From Bacterioplanoides sp. SCSIO 12839 (lineage in GTDB: Bacteria > Pseudomonadota > Gammaproteobacteria > Pseudomonadales > Oceanobacteraceae), in assembly GCF_024397975.1 (NCBI RefSeq), contig NZ_CP073745.1:314501-378500 (forward strand): DNA of 64,000 nt, in the 5' to 3' direction. The translations under genes were made by a program, and so were the position numbers. A model generated the notes under the pieces. It searched no databases, had not been told where the DNA came from, and worked only from the letters and a program-made list of their open reading frames with translations. Of this stretch, positions 53,973-62,885 are shown piece by piece (the first letter of the stretch is position 1; each line of letters starts with the position of its first letter).

Positions 53973-56636
53973 ATGACAAAAAAGTCAAAGCCTTCTCAAG
54001 CCTCCCAGGGCTTTAAAGACCCAAATGCCGCCGTCGAAGCGCAACGCTACGACAACCCGGTTGCCAGCCGTGATGCACTGCTGATGCTGCTGGAACAGCA
54101 GGGTCATCCAATGACACATTCCGATGTGTGTGCCGCATTAGGCGAAACCGATGAAGAGCGGGTTGAAGCCCTGCGTCGTCGTTTGATTGCGATGTCGCGT
54201 GACGGCCAGCTGATCTCCAACCGTCGTAATCAGTTTATGCCAATGAGCAAAGCGGATTTAGTGACGGGTATGGTGATGGGCCACCGTGATGGTTTTGGCT
54301 TTGTGCTGCGTGACGGTGGCGACGATGTGTATCTGTCGAATCGTCAGATGGGCAAGGTGTTTCACGGTGACAAAGTGGCGGTGCAGATTCTTGGCTTAGA
54401 TCGTCGTGGTCGCCCGGAAGGCAAAGTTGTTGAAGTGCTGGAGCGTAATACCCAGCAGATTGTTGGTCGTTATTTTGACCAGGCCGGTGTTGGTGTCGTA
54501 CAGCCAGATAACAAGCGCGTCAGCCATGAAATTTTAGTGCCTCCGGCAGGTAGAAACAAAGCTGAACACGGTCAGTTTGTGGTGGTTCAGATCACCCAAC
54601 AACCACGTCCGGGTGCCTTACCCATGGGTGAGGTGATTGAAGTGTTAGGCGAACATTTAGCGCCGGGCATGGAAATCGACGTAGCCATTCGCAGCCATAA
54701 TATTCCGGCGGAATGGCCAGAAGAAGTGGTGACCGAGGCGGAAAAATTACCGGAGCAAGTCAAAGCTGCGGATAAGAAAAATCGCATCGATTTACGTCAT
54801 CTGCCGTTTGTCACTATTGATGGTGAAGACGCGCGCGACTTCGATGACGCGGTTTATTGCGAGCCGAATAAAAACACCGGTGGTTGGCGTTTATTCGTGG
54901 CCATCGCAGACGTATCACACTACGTCAAAGTGAAATCAGCCTTAGATGATCACGCTTATGAGCGTGGTAATTCGGTGTATTTCCCGGGCTTTGTTGTGCC
55001 CATGTTGCCGGAAAAATTATCCAACGGTTTATGTTCATTAAATCCGGAAGTGGATCGTCTGGTGATGGTGTGTGAAATCACTATTTCGGCGGCCGGTAAA
55101 TTATCCGGCTACAAATTTATGGAAGGCCTGATTCATTCCCATGCACGGTTAACTTATAACAAAGTGTGGGGCATGTTGCAGAAGCCATTAACCGAAGATG
55201 GCAAAGCCTGGCGCAAGCATTATCGTCCGATTGTTCCGCATTTAGAAAATCTTTATAAGCTGTTTAAGCTGCTGCGCAAAACCCGTGAACAACGCGGTGC
55301 AATGGATTTCGATTCGGTCGAAACCCGCATCGTATTCGACGCCGAGCGTAAGATTCAGGAAATTGTGCCAACCGAGCGTAACGACGCTCACATGCTGATT
55401 GAAGAGTGTATGTTGGCGGCCAACGTGTGTGCGGCCGATTTCTTCCAGCGTTACGATATCCCGGCATTATTTCGGGTGCACAAAGGCCCGAGTCAGGAGA
55501 AGCTGGAAAATTTATACAGCTTCCTCGGCGAGTTAGGTTTGTCGCTGCATAAAGGCAAAGAAGTTTCGCCAAAAGATTATCAGGCGTTGTTGAAACAAAT
55601 TGAAGACCGTCCGGATTCACATTTAATTCAAACGGTATTATTACGCTCATTATCTCAAGCGGTTTATGATCCGGAAAACGAAGGCCACTTTGGTTTAGCC
55701 TATAAAGCCTATACGCATTTCACATCGCCGATTCGTCGTTACCCGGATTTATTGGTACATCGTGGTATTCGTCATGTGATTCGCAGCGAGATTGAATGTC
55801 GCCATGTGCGCCGTGTGGAAGACGCCAAACCGATGCAGAAATGGCGGATTTATCCATACGACACGGCGCGTATGATCAGCCTGGGTGAGCATTGCTCCAT
55901 CACCGAGCGTCGTGCTGACGATGCCACCCGCGATGTGATGGATTTCCTCAAGTGTGAATATATTCGCGATCATATTGGTGGTGAATACGAAGGTGTCATT
56001 TCTGCCGTCACCGGTTTTGGATTATTCGTCGAATTAAAAGATATTTATGTGGAAGGTCTGGTGCATATTTCCACGCTGCAAAACGATTATTACCAGTTTG
56101 ATGCGGTAAAACATCGGTTAGTGGGTGAACGCACCCGTCGTAGTTTCCGCTTAGGCGATAAGCTTTGGGTTCGCGTGGTGGATGTTGATCTGGATGATCG
56201 TAAAATCGACTTTGAATTAACCACTGCACCTATGAATAAAAACCGCCGGAGTGCGGCTGACCTGCCGACCCCGACACGGTTACCGCGTAGACGTGGTGCT
56301 GAGGGAGAAACTGAGGAGCTATTGCCTGGTAAAAAAGAGCCTGGTAAGAAAGATTCGGGTAATAAATCAGGTTCAAAACCACGCCGCTCACAGCGTGACA
56401 GCTTTAAAAAAGCACAGGCGGATAAAACTTCAGGTCGTCGTGCGGCGAATGACTCGGATGACGATGGCAAGCGTTCTGCGAAAAAGCCGGCGGCGAAAAA
56501 AAGCGCCAGCAAAAAGCCAAGCAAGCGTCAGAAGCTGAATGCTAAAAAAGCCGGTGCCAGCACCAAAGCTAAAACGGCTAAATCAAAGCCAAAAAGTGGC
56601 AAAAAGACGGCTCGTAAGCCCCTCAAGAAAAAGTAG
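53973..56636 (+). CDS. rnr: RNase R, 3'-5' exoribonuclease
   Basis: 887 residues, longer than the 813 of E. coli. Two N-terminal OB/cold-shock domains, an RNB catalytic domain with the metal-binding aspartates in IDGEDARDFDDAVYCE, an S1 domain (about 660-750, YEGVISAVTGFGLFVEL) and a long Lys/Ser/Ala-rich basic tail (about 760-887). It degrades structured RNA. AGGA precedes the ATG. The last 40 residues are nearly pure AAKK-type repeats and make up the size difference. Confidence 0.95.
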   Translation: MTKKSKPSQASQGFKDPNAAVEAQRYDNPVASRDALLMLLEQQGHPMTHSDVCAALGETDEERVEALRRRLIAMSRDGQLISNRRNQFMPMSKADLVTGMVMGHRDGFGFVLRDGGDDVYLSNRQMGKVFHGDKVAVQILGLDRRGRPEGKVVEVLERNTQQIVGRYFDQAGVGVVQPDNKRVSHEILVPPAGRNKAEHGQFVVVQITQQPRPGALPMGEVIEVLGEHLAPGMEIDVAIRSHNIPAEWPEEVVTEAEKLPEQVKAADKKNRIDLRHLPFVTIDGEDARDFDDAVYCEPNKNTGGWRLFVAIADVSHYVKVKSALDDHAYERGNSVYFPGFVVPMLPEKLSNGLCSLNPEVDRLVMVCEITISAAGKLSGYKFMEGLIHSHARLTYNKVWGMLQKPLTEDGKAWRKHYRPIVPHLENLYKLFKLLRKTREQRGAMDFDSVETRIVFDAERKIQEIVPTERNDAHMLIEECMLAANVCAADFFQRYDIPALFRVHKGPSQEKLENLYSFLGELGLSLHKGKEVSPKDYQALLKQIEDRPDSHLIQTVLLRSLSQAVYDPENEGHFGLAYKAYTHFTSPIRRYPDLLVHRGIRHVIRSEIECRHVRRVEDAKPMQKWRIYPYDTARMISLGEHCSITERRADDATRDVMDFLKCEYIRDHIGGEYEGVISAVTGFGLFVELKDIYVEGLVHISTLQNDYYQFDAVKHRLVGERTRRSFRLGDKLWVRVVDVDLDDRKIDFELTTAPMNKNRRSAADLPTPTRLPRRRGAEGETEELLPGKKEPGKKDSGNKSGSKPRRSQRDSFKKAQADKTSGRRAANDSDDDGKRSAKKPAAKKSASKKPSKRQKLNAKKAGASTKAKTAKSKPKSGKKTARKPLKKK

Positions 56637-56680
56637 TTCGTTTTAATTAACGAATTCAAAATAGCAGGGATCAAGTCGTA

Positions 56681-56787
56681 GAGAAGAAGTCAGTGTTTTT
56701 CAATAGCAGCAACAGGATGTTGCGGTAGCGCGGCAGGGCCAGGGATGGTCCTTCGGCGCGGCGGCTGAAAAATACTGGCTTTTTCTC
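56681..56787 (+). repeat. GGA-hairpin intergenic element, copy H (type I)
   Basis: Arms 56681-56702 and 56766-56787 pair over 22 nt with three wobbles, all G.U on this strand. Hairpin 1 at 56709-56723 (GCAACAGGATGTTGC); hairpin 2 at 56736-56751 (GGGCCAGGGATGGTCC, one G.U). It begins 44 bp after the rnr stop and is sense to rnr and rlmB. Confidence 0.88.
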
Positions 56788-56837
56788 GCTAAGAACAGAA
56801 TCAAGTTGGGCTATTGTTTGATAGCCGGAGAATTAAA

Positions 56838-57578
56838 ATGAAATTAGAAGCCGTTTATGGCTTACACGCCGTCACCACGTTATTACAACGCAGCGCCGAT
56901 CAGGTTGTTGAGGTGTGGGTATTAAAAGGCCGCCAGGACAAACGTATGCAACGTGTACTGGAATTGGCCGAAGAACAGGGTTTATTAATTCGTGAAGCCG
57001 ATAAAGGCTTAATGAACCAGAAGGTCGATGGCAATCATCAGGGTATTATTGCCCTGCGTAAGCCGGTACAAGGCATGAGTGAAAAACAACTGCCGGACGT
57101 GCTGGATAAAATCGAAGGTCATCCATTTATTCTGATTCTTGATGGCGTGACCGACCCACATAATCTGGGTGCCTGTATTCGTACGGCTGATGCCGCCGGT
57201 GTGCATCTTGTAATTGCACCAAAAGATAAATCCGCACCGCTTAATGCTACAGCGGCTAAAGTCGCTTGTGGTGCGGCAGAAACCGTTCCTTATATTCAGG
57301 TAACCAATCTGGCGCGTACCATGAAAGAACTTCAGGGGCGTGGCATCTGGATTGGTGGCACCGCCGGTGAAGCCGAGCAAAATATCTACCAGCAAAATAT
57401 GACTGGCCCATTGGCACTGGTAATGGGCGCGGAAGGCCCAGGCATGCGACGTTTAACACGCGAGCATTGTGACTTTTTAGTGAATATTCCAATGGCGGGT
57501 GAAGTCAGCTCGGTGAATGTTTCCGTGGCTACGGGGATTTGTTTGTTTGAAGCGGTAAGGCAGCGTGGCTCGCTGTAA
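56838..57578 (+). CDS. rlmB: RlmB, 23S rRNA (Gm2251) methyltransferase
   Basis: 246 residues. An N-terminal L30e-like RNA-binding domain ([15 protein letters not shown]) and a SPOUT methyltransferase domain with [68 protein letters not shown]. It 2'-O-methylates G2251 of 23S rRNA. GGAG lies 8 nt before the ATG. The rnr-rlmB order is conserved; the repeat element sits between them. Confidence 0.94.
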   Translation: MKLEAVYGLHAVTTLLQRSADQVVEVWVLKGRQDKRMQRVLELAEEQGLLIREADKGLMNQKVDGNHQGIIALRKPVQGMSEKQLPDVLDKIEGHPFILILDGVTDPHNLGACIRTADAAGVHLVIAPKDKSAPLNATAAKVACGAAETVPYIQVTNLARTMKELQGRGIWIGGTAGEAEQNIYQQNMTGPLALVMGAEGPGMRRLTREHCDFLVNIPMAGEVSSVNVSVATGICLFEAVRQRGSL

Positions 57579-57599
57579 GCTTCGAATTATCTATTCCTA

Positions 57600-57626
57600 A
57601 ATAGCGCCTTTCTGGCGCTATTTTTT
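57600..57626 (+). terminator. Terminator after rlmB
   Basis: AATAGCGCC-TTTCT-GGCGCTATT followed by a run of T. 21 bp after the rlmB stop. Confidence 0.9.
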
Positions 57627-57701
57627 ATATTTCGGGTTGGCGATCAATTAATATCAATATGCTTTCTCTATAAATTGATTATTATTAATTTAAAGGATGC
57701 C

Positions 57702-58418
57702 ATGGTTAAAATATCTATAATTTCAGTTCGATGCCCTGAATACGTATCTGAGGATGGAGATCTTATAAATTGTCTTGTGCGTTCAAGCCATATTAAAGGT
57801 GAGTATCCATTTACAGCCTACCGGTATGATTGCGAGGATCATGGGAGAGAAATTTGGCATCGATGCAATTCTGAAGAGTTCGGCCCCGTAAAGCCCTATG
57901 AGGCTGAAGCTAGTTTGTCAGTAGATGATTCGATATTTCAGCTGCCTGAAGAGTACAATGAATTTGCTAGATTTCTTGATAAGGTTAATGAAGAAAACTC
58001 AAAGAAATCATTTCTAAGTATGGGGATTTTGTGGGCATCTAAGCTGGATTATCTAATGTCAGAGTTGCTAGATGCCTATTTCAATATTAATCCTTCCAAA
58101 AAGAAAAGTTATAAAACTTTGAATGATAAGGTTGATGCTTGTGGTGATTTAAATCTTGGTATATTTCCAAGCTCTATGAAGCGAAGATTCGATAATATAA
58201 GGGTTGTTAGAAATAAATTGGCCCATGAGTGGGATTTATCTATAAAAGATAGAAAGTTTAAAGAAGCTCTTAAAGATTTGTATGAACAAGATCATTCTGC
58301 AACCTTCGAATTTATTGAAGATTTAGACTTTCTTCTGCAAATGATACTAAGTGGTTCTTGCTCTATAGCTGCTATGGAGATTAAGAATAAAATTGAGTAC
58401 TTTAAGTCCAAGGTTTAA
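57702..58418 (+). CDS. AT-rich orphan with HEPN-like RNKLAH motif
   Basis: 238 residues. Base and codon use is visibly more AT-rich than every neighbour (many ATA, AAA, TTT codons), which suggests recent transfer. The C-terminal half is helical and carries R170-N-K-L-A-H175, an R-x4-H motif followed by EWDLS, as in HEPN-fold and MltR-like proteins. The N-terminal part has several cysteines and no recognised domain. AAGGA lies 6 nt before the ATG. It stands alone between a terminator and the next gene; no partner antitoxin is seen. Confidence 0.75.
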   Translation: MVKISIISVRCPEYVSEDGDLINCLVRSSHIKGEYPFTAYRYDCEDHGREIWHRCNSEEFGPVKPYEAEASLSVDDSIFQLPEEYNEFARFLDKVNEENSKKSFLSMGILWASKLDYLMSELLDAYFNINPSKKKSYKTLNDKVDACGDLNLGIFPSSMKRRFDNIRVVRNKLAHEWDLSIKDRKFKEALKDLYEQDHSATFEFIEDLDFLLQMILSGSCSIAAMEIKNKIEYFKSKV

Positions 58419-58498
58419 TAAGTATGAGGTTGTTCAACCCAGTAGCTTACACCTCAAGCCCCAACGGTTATACTCCCCGCTTCATTCAAGGGGGCGCT

Positions 58499-59536
58499 AT
58501 GAAAATCTGGCTATTGCTACTGTGCTTTTTATTCTCGGGCGTACAAGCCGCTGAAGTTGACCAGTTTACCGGTATCAATCATCTGAAAGACAGCTCGGCG
58601 GTGATCGAAGCCGAAGTGAATCGCCGCATACAGCTGGCGATAGATAAAGCCAACTCACATTACCCTCAGCCACAACAAAAGAAAAAACTGCATCACCGCA
58701 TTCGCCCCCAATGTGACGTTGAACGATTATATGGCCAGCTCCAGGCACAACTGGCCCAGTCATTGGTCGGACAGGTCGAAATTTTTGCCGAAGAATCACC
58801 GCAGGTTGATAAGCGCCGGGTGACATTTCAGCAGTCGGTTTATCGGGATTTTGAACGCCTGGATGCCCCCAGCCTGGTGATGAGTGAACGGGTGGCAGCG
58901 GTCATTCGTGTTAATCATGTGTACCTGGGTACCGACAAGCTCGGGCACTTTTTTACCGAAGGCAATACCTACTTTGAAATCACAGATCGCATGAGTCGAG
59001 GTGTCGAAGCTGGGTTATTGTATGGCGAGTGGTCGGAATCGTTATATTTTGGTGCGCAAACCACCGGCGTGTATTCATACGCAGATCTGGTGGCAAACTT
59101 TAACGGCTTGCGTTTCTGGAATCGTATTTTAGCCACCCATGCGGATCCACTTAAAGGTGAGTATCAGGCACCTTATATTGCATGCAGCAATAAACGTTGG
59201 GTGTTTAACGAACGCTTCAGTTTTGATGATTACGTCGATTATGGCTGGGATGAGAGCATTAACTGCTCAGCAATGCGCACAGAAAAATTATTACAACAAT
59301 TCAAGCAATACCAGCCACAGTGTGATGGCGGCAAGGTACCGCGTCGATACGGCGATTATTCGCGTCGTATTATTAATCGTGATGATTTTAAAGTGCTGCC
59401 GTATGACCTTCAGCCTGAGATTATTGTCTCGAGGCGCTCTTATGTGCATGAGTGGAACTTGCCTGGCTGGGTAGCTGAAACCATTCATGAGATACGGTTA
59501 GATTTAGAAATCTGGCGGGAAGGCAGCCCGGACTAA
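58499..59536 (+). CDS. Hypothetical exported protein with DKLGHFF motif
   Basis: 345 residues from ATG 58499 behind AAGGGGG. Signal peptide (MKIWLLLLCFLFSGVQA). The mature chain has a conserved-looking stretch VNHVYLGTDKLGHFFTEGNTYFEI and aromatic-rich ends, but no family I can name. The DKLGHF motif recalls small outer-membrane/periplasmic families with a metal- or membrane-associated Asp-Lys-x2-His. Convergent with the beta-barrel gene. Confidence 0.7.
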   Translation: MKIWLLLLCFLFSGVQAAEVDQFTGINHLKDSSAVIEAEVNRRIQLAIDKANSHYPQPQQKKKLHHRIRPQCDVERLYGQLQAQLAQSLVGQVEIFAEESPQVDKRRVTFQQSVYRDFERLDAPSLVMSERVAAVIRVNHVYLGTDKLGHFFTEGNTYFEITDRMSRGVEAGLLYGEWSESLYFGAQTTGVYSYADLVANFNGLRFWNRILATHADPLKGEYQAPYIACSNKRWVFNERFSFDDYVDYGWDESINCSAMRTEKLLQQFKQYQPQCDGGKVPRRYGDYSRRIINRDDFKVLPYDLQPEIIVSRRSYVHEWNLPGWVAETIHEIRLDLEIWREGSPD

Positions 59537-59555
59537 TATCCGGGCGATGTTCTGT

Positions 59556-60527
59556 TTACCGGAAGCGTAGCTTGGCGGTTAACTGCAGGTAACCGCTGTC
59601 TTCCAATTCGAGCGTTCCCCGTTCTCCGCTTTCGTTGTCCAATTCCAGCTCCTGACCAAATTGCATACCCGCTTCGGCACCAAGCCACAGTGCTCGGAAA
59701 GCATTAAATTCAGCACCAAAGCCAAACCGGAAAGCTTGCTGCTCAAAGTCGAAGGTTTCGTCTTTATCCCCCTGATTGTAGACGTGCCAGCTACCACCCT
59801 CCGGGGTGAGTTTGGCAAAATAATGCTGGCGTGCTGTGGGCGCAAAACTCAGACGTGAATAAGGAAAACCTAATATCACGCTTAAATATTTACCGCTTTT
59901 GTAGCTGTAATTAACCAGAGGGACCAGCTTTCCTTCACCAAAACGGTGTGTGTAAGCTGCACCCAGGTTGTAGCCATGGCCTTCAACGCTGCTGGTATAT
60001 TGAATGGCTGCGTTCGCTGCCAGGTCGTCATTACCGATATATTCCAGAGATGACTTTACGCCGGGTGAGACATTAAACACCCAGCGGGAGTTATTATCGT
60101 TCTGGATTAAATAAGTAATCGGAACATTAATCTCATATAAGCGCTGTTTCAGGTGGTTATCGTCTGAGTTGCGTCTGACGGCTGCCGCCTCATCAAAACG
60201 GAATTCCCGTTCCTTTAATACAAAGTTATACACCCATAAGCCGCTATCGATTTCACCAGAGGTTCCCAGTGGCAGCTTTAAGCTGGTATCCAGTTGAACT
60301 GACTCTGGTGCCTCGACGGATGGAATATTGGTTATTTCGGATTTATCAAAATAGGTGAAAATTAAATGACCTGACGATGGCTTAGGTACAAAATTTTCAT
60401 CTTCGGATGTAATTGTCTGGGTCGTTCCCTTGGTGCTAGTTGCCTTTGTTGCTGGCGTGTCAGCCGTGACATAAGCAGCCTGAGTGATCAGCGTTAAGCA
60501 CAGTGAGGCGGTGGTAATGGCTTTCAT
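59556..60527 (-). CDS. Outer-membrane beta-barrel protein
   Basis: 323 residues. Signal peptide (MKAITTASLCLTLITQAAYVTA), a Thr/Lys-rich linker, then alternating strands typical of a transmembrane beta barrel (LPLGTSGEIDSGLWVYNFVLK; YLSVILGFPYSRLSFAPTARQHYFAKLTPEGGSW) ending LQLTAKLRFR with a terminal barrel strand. Role unknown. AGGAAG lies 5 nt before ATG 60527. Confidence 0.75.
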   Translation of the reverse strand: MKAITTASLCLTLITQAAYVTADTPATKATSTKGTTQTITSEDENFVPKPSSGHLIFTYFDKSEITNIPSVEAPESVQLDTSLKLPLGTSGEIDSGLWVYNFVLKEREFRFDEAAAVRRNSDDNHLKQRLYEINVPITYLIQNDNNSRWVFNVSPGVKSSLEYIGNDDLAANAAIQYTSSVEGHGYNLGAAYTHRFGEGKLVPLVNYSYKSGKYLSVILGFPYSRLSFAPTARQHYFAKLTPEGGSWHVYNQGDKDETFDFEQQAFRFGFGAEFNAFRALWLGAEAGMQFGQELELDNESGERGTLELEDSGYLQLTAKLRFR

Positions 60528-60641
60528 GATTCTTCCTGCAATGAGTCGCTCCGCCGTCAGGATAACCACTGTCGGCGGATAAGTTAAGGTCTGGGCTTCG
60601 TGTCTGAGGCTTAGGTCAGAAGTTGAAGGCAGGAGTTCAGT

Positions 60642-61955
60642 TCAGAGCAACCCCAGCGCCTGAGCTTTAGCGCTTAACTCATCGCGGAATTGTGGATGTG
60701 CTATGCCAATTAAGGCTTTGGCGCGTTGCGGCAAAGACAGCCCTTTCATATCAACACAACCGTATTCGGTAACCACAAACTGAGTGTCCATACGTGGGTC
60801 CGTTACTGCACCCCCTTGTAACTGCGGCACAATTCGGCTGAGTGTTCCTTTTTTCGCGGTGGAATGCAGGGCAATAAACGAGCGGCCGCCGTTTGATGAA
60901 TAAGCGCCACGAACAAAATCCAGTTGACCGCCAGTGCCGGAGAAGGGATGCCCGGCTAATTGCTCGGCGTTAATCTGGCCGGTTAAATCGACTTCAATCG
61001 CCGCATTCACCGACACCATATTACGGTTTTTCTGAATGATATTCGGGTTATTCACCCAGGAAGCCGGGTAACCGACAATCGACGGGTTATCGTCCATAAA
61101 GTCATACATGGCTTTATCACCCAGTGCCAGAGTGAAAACATGTTTGTGTTGCATCCAGTTTTTTAATTTGCCATTCATTACGCCCGCTTTAATTAAATCT
61201 ACCATCGCCGGACTGAACAACTCAGAATGTAATCCTAGGTTTTTGTGCTGGGTTAAAAAACTGAGCACCGCATTCGGCACACCACCCACGCCCATTTGTA
61301 AGGTGTCGCCGTCGTGAATACGACCGACAATTTGTTCGGCAATTAACGCATCGGTACGGCTTGGCGGCTTAGCCGCAATTTCGATGAGAGGTGTATGATT
61401 TTCAACAATGGCGTCTACTTCGGAAATATGTACCGAACACTCGCCAAAAGTGCGCGGCATATTTTCGTTCACCTCAACAATCACACGTTTGGCTTTACGG
61501 ATGACGCTGGCGCCATAATCGGCATTGGTGCCCAGGCTGAAATAACCGTGTTTATCCATTGGCGACACCGTCACCATAAAACAATGCGGCTCAATGGTTT
61601 CGGTTAATAACCGGCCGACCTGATGAAAGGTGGCGGGGACAAATTCGAGCATATTGCGCTGCGGTAACTTTTTTAGTGCGGCGCGGTCATGGCCACTCAT
61701 AAACAGCGGACGTGGTGTCACCTGATCAGCCAGCTCCGGCACTAGTAAGGTGTCGCACAGCGCCTGAGTGCCATGCATATAATAAAGATTGATATGTTCC
61801 AGCTTGCGTTGTGTTAACGCGGTAGCAACCCCCTGCATCAGTGCTGGGGGCATGGCGACACTCATACCCAGAATCAGGTTGTCGTGGCTGTTAAGAAAAC
61901 TGGCCGCCTGTTCGGCTGAGGTGAGCTTTTGATCGTAGAGGCTGGCAATATCCAT
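60642..61955 (-). CDS. Acetyl-CoA hydrolase/CoA-transferase family protein
   Basis: 437 residues of the AcH/4-hydroxybutyrate CoA-transferase type. DTLQMGVGGVPNAVLSFL (oxyanion/CoA loop), AIEVDLTGQINAEQL, GTGGQLDFVRGAYSSNGGRS and FVVTEYGCVDMKGLSLPQRAKALIGIAHPQFRDEL match the family; the catalytic glutamate forms a CoA thioester. The acyl substrate cannot be fixed (acetate, butyrate or 4-hydroxybutyrate are typical). It stands alone; the 193 bp between it and the argO stop contain no gene. Confidence 0.88.
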   Translation of the reverse strand: MDIASLYDQKLTSAEQAASFLNSHDNLILGMSVAMPPALMQGVATALTQRKLEHINLYYMHGTQALCDTLLVPELADQVTPRPLFMSGHDRAALKKLPQRNMLEFVPATFHQVGRLLTETIEPHCFMVTVSPMDKHGYFSLGTNADYGASVIRKAKRVIVEVNENMPRTFGECSVHISEVDAIVENHTPLIEIAAKPPSRTDALIAEQIVGRIHDGDTLQMGVGGVPNAVLSFLTQHKNLGLHSELFSPAMVDLIKAGVMNGKLKNWMQHKHVFTLALGDKAMYDFMDDNPSIVGYPASWVNNPNIIQKNRNMVSVNAAIEVDLTGQINAEQLAGHPFSGTGGQLDFVRGAYSSNGGRSFIALHSTAKKGTLSRIVPQLQGGAVTDPRMDTQFVVTEYGCVDMKGLSLPQRAKALIGIAHPQFRDELSAKAQALGLL

Positions 61956-62148
61956 CTGCGGATTCCCGGTAACTGAGAGAGAAATTAATTAACTCCAGTC
62001 ACTTTAGCAGTACCTCATGTACTGTCCATGAACACTGTGTGACAGTTTCATGAGGTGCATCAAGGGCGGTTCAGATGGCTGACAAATTCAACATTGTTGT
62101 CAGCCATAGGCCTGAGTTATTGCTCAGTGTTAATACCCCTCAGTGCTA

Positions 62149-62775
62149 TTACAGTTTTTGTGCCATCAGCAAAGCAACCACCAATAAGCAAATACCGGTA
62201 AAGCTATCGAGCATCTGCCAGTGTTTCGGTTCACTGAGTTTCGGGCGTAATAATTTGGCCCCGGCGGCAATGGAAAAAAACCATAAAGCGGATGCACAAC
62301 CGGCACCCACAATAAACCAGCCGGGTAAGGTTTGTTGTGCGCCAACACTGCCAATTAATACCACGGTGTCCAGGTATACGTGCGGGTTGAGCAGGCTGAT
62401 CGCCAGCACCTGGCCGACGCTGCGCCACGGGCTGCCTAATTCGACCCCTTCGTTGGTGGTCAGGCTGCCGCCGCCTTGCCAGGCACGGTAAAACGACTGG
62501 CTGCTGAGCCACAATAAAAACACCACGCCCATCAGGGTGATCGCCGGAATCAGATCAGGCATCCATTGCTGAATGGTGCTGATGCTGTAAACGCCAATGG
62601 CAATCAACGAAATATCCAGCGACACACACACGCTGGTAATTACCCAGGGATGTTCACCCCGCAGGCTTTTATTCAGCACCCAGGCGTTCTGGGCACCAAT
62701 CGCCACAATCAAGCCGAGGGTGACTAAAAAGCCGGTGCTGAGAACAGTGATGATTTGGCTGAACTGAGATTCCAC
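62149..62775 (-). CDS. argO: LysE/ArgO-family amino-acid exporter
   Basis: 208 residues with six predicted transmembrane helices. VTLGLIVAIGAQNAWVLNKSLRGEH is the LysE/ArgO signature. It exports arginine (and lysine/canavanine) when internal levels are high. It is divergent from an ArgP-type LysR gene, the classical argO-argP arrangement. Confidence 0.9.
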   Translation of the reverse strand: MESQFSQIITVLSTGFLVTLGLIVAIGAQNAWVLNKSLRGEHPWVITSVCVSLDISLIAIGVYSISTIQQWMPDLIPAITLMGVVFLLWLSSQSFYRAWQGGGSLTTNEGVELGSPWRSVGQVLAISLLNPHVYLDTVVLIGSVGAQQTLPGWFIVGAGCASALWFFSIAAGAKLLRPKLSEPKHWQMLDSFTGICLLVVALLMAQKL

Positions 62776-62885
62776 GACGATGCCTTAGGGTTAGTTTTGA
62801 AGGGTTAGTGCTGAATTGCGTGAACAATAGGGTGAGCGCTATCATTAATCCAACTCATAAATTTAATGGGATATTAGTTAATCTT

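Noticed and set aside
59526-59545. GCCCGGA/TCCGGGC hairpin after the gene ending at 59536
   Set aside because: A 7-bp stem overlapping the stop codon but without a T-run on either strand; not a convincing terminator.
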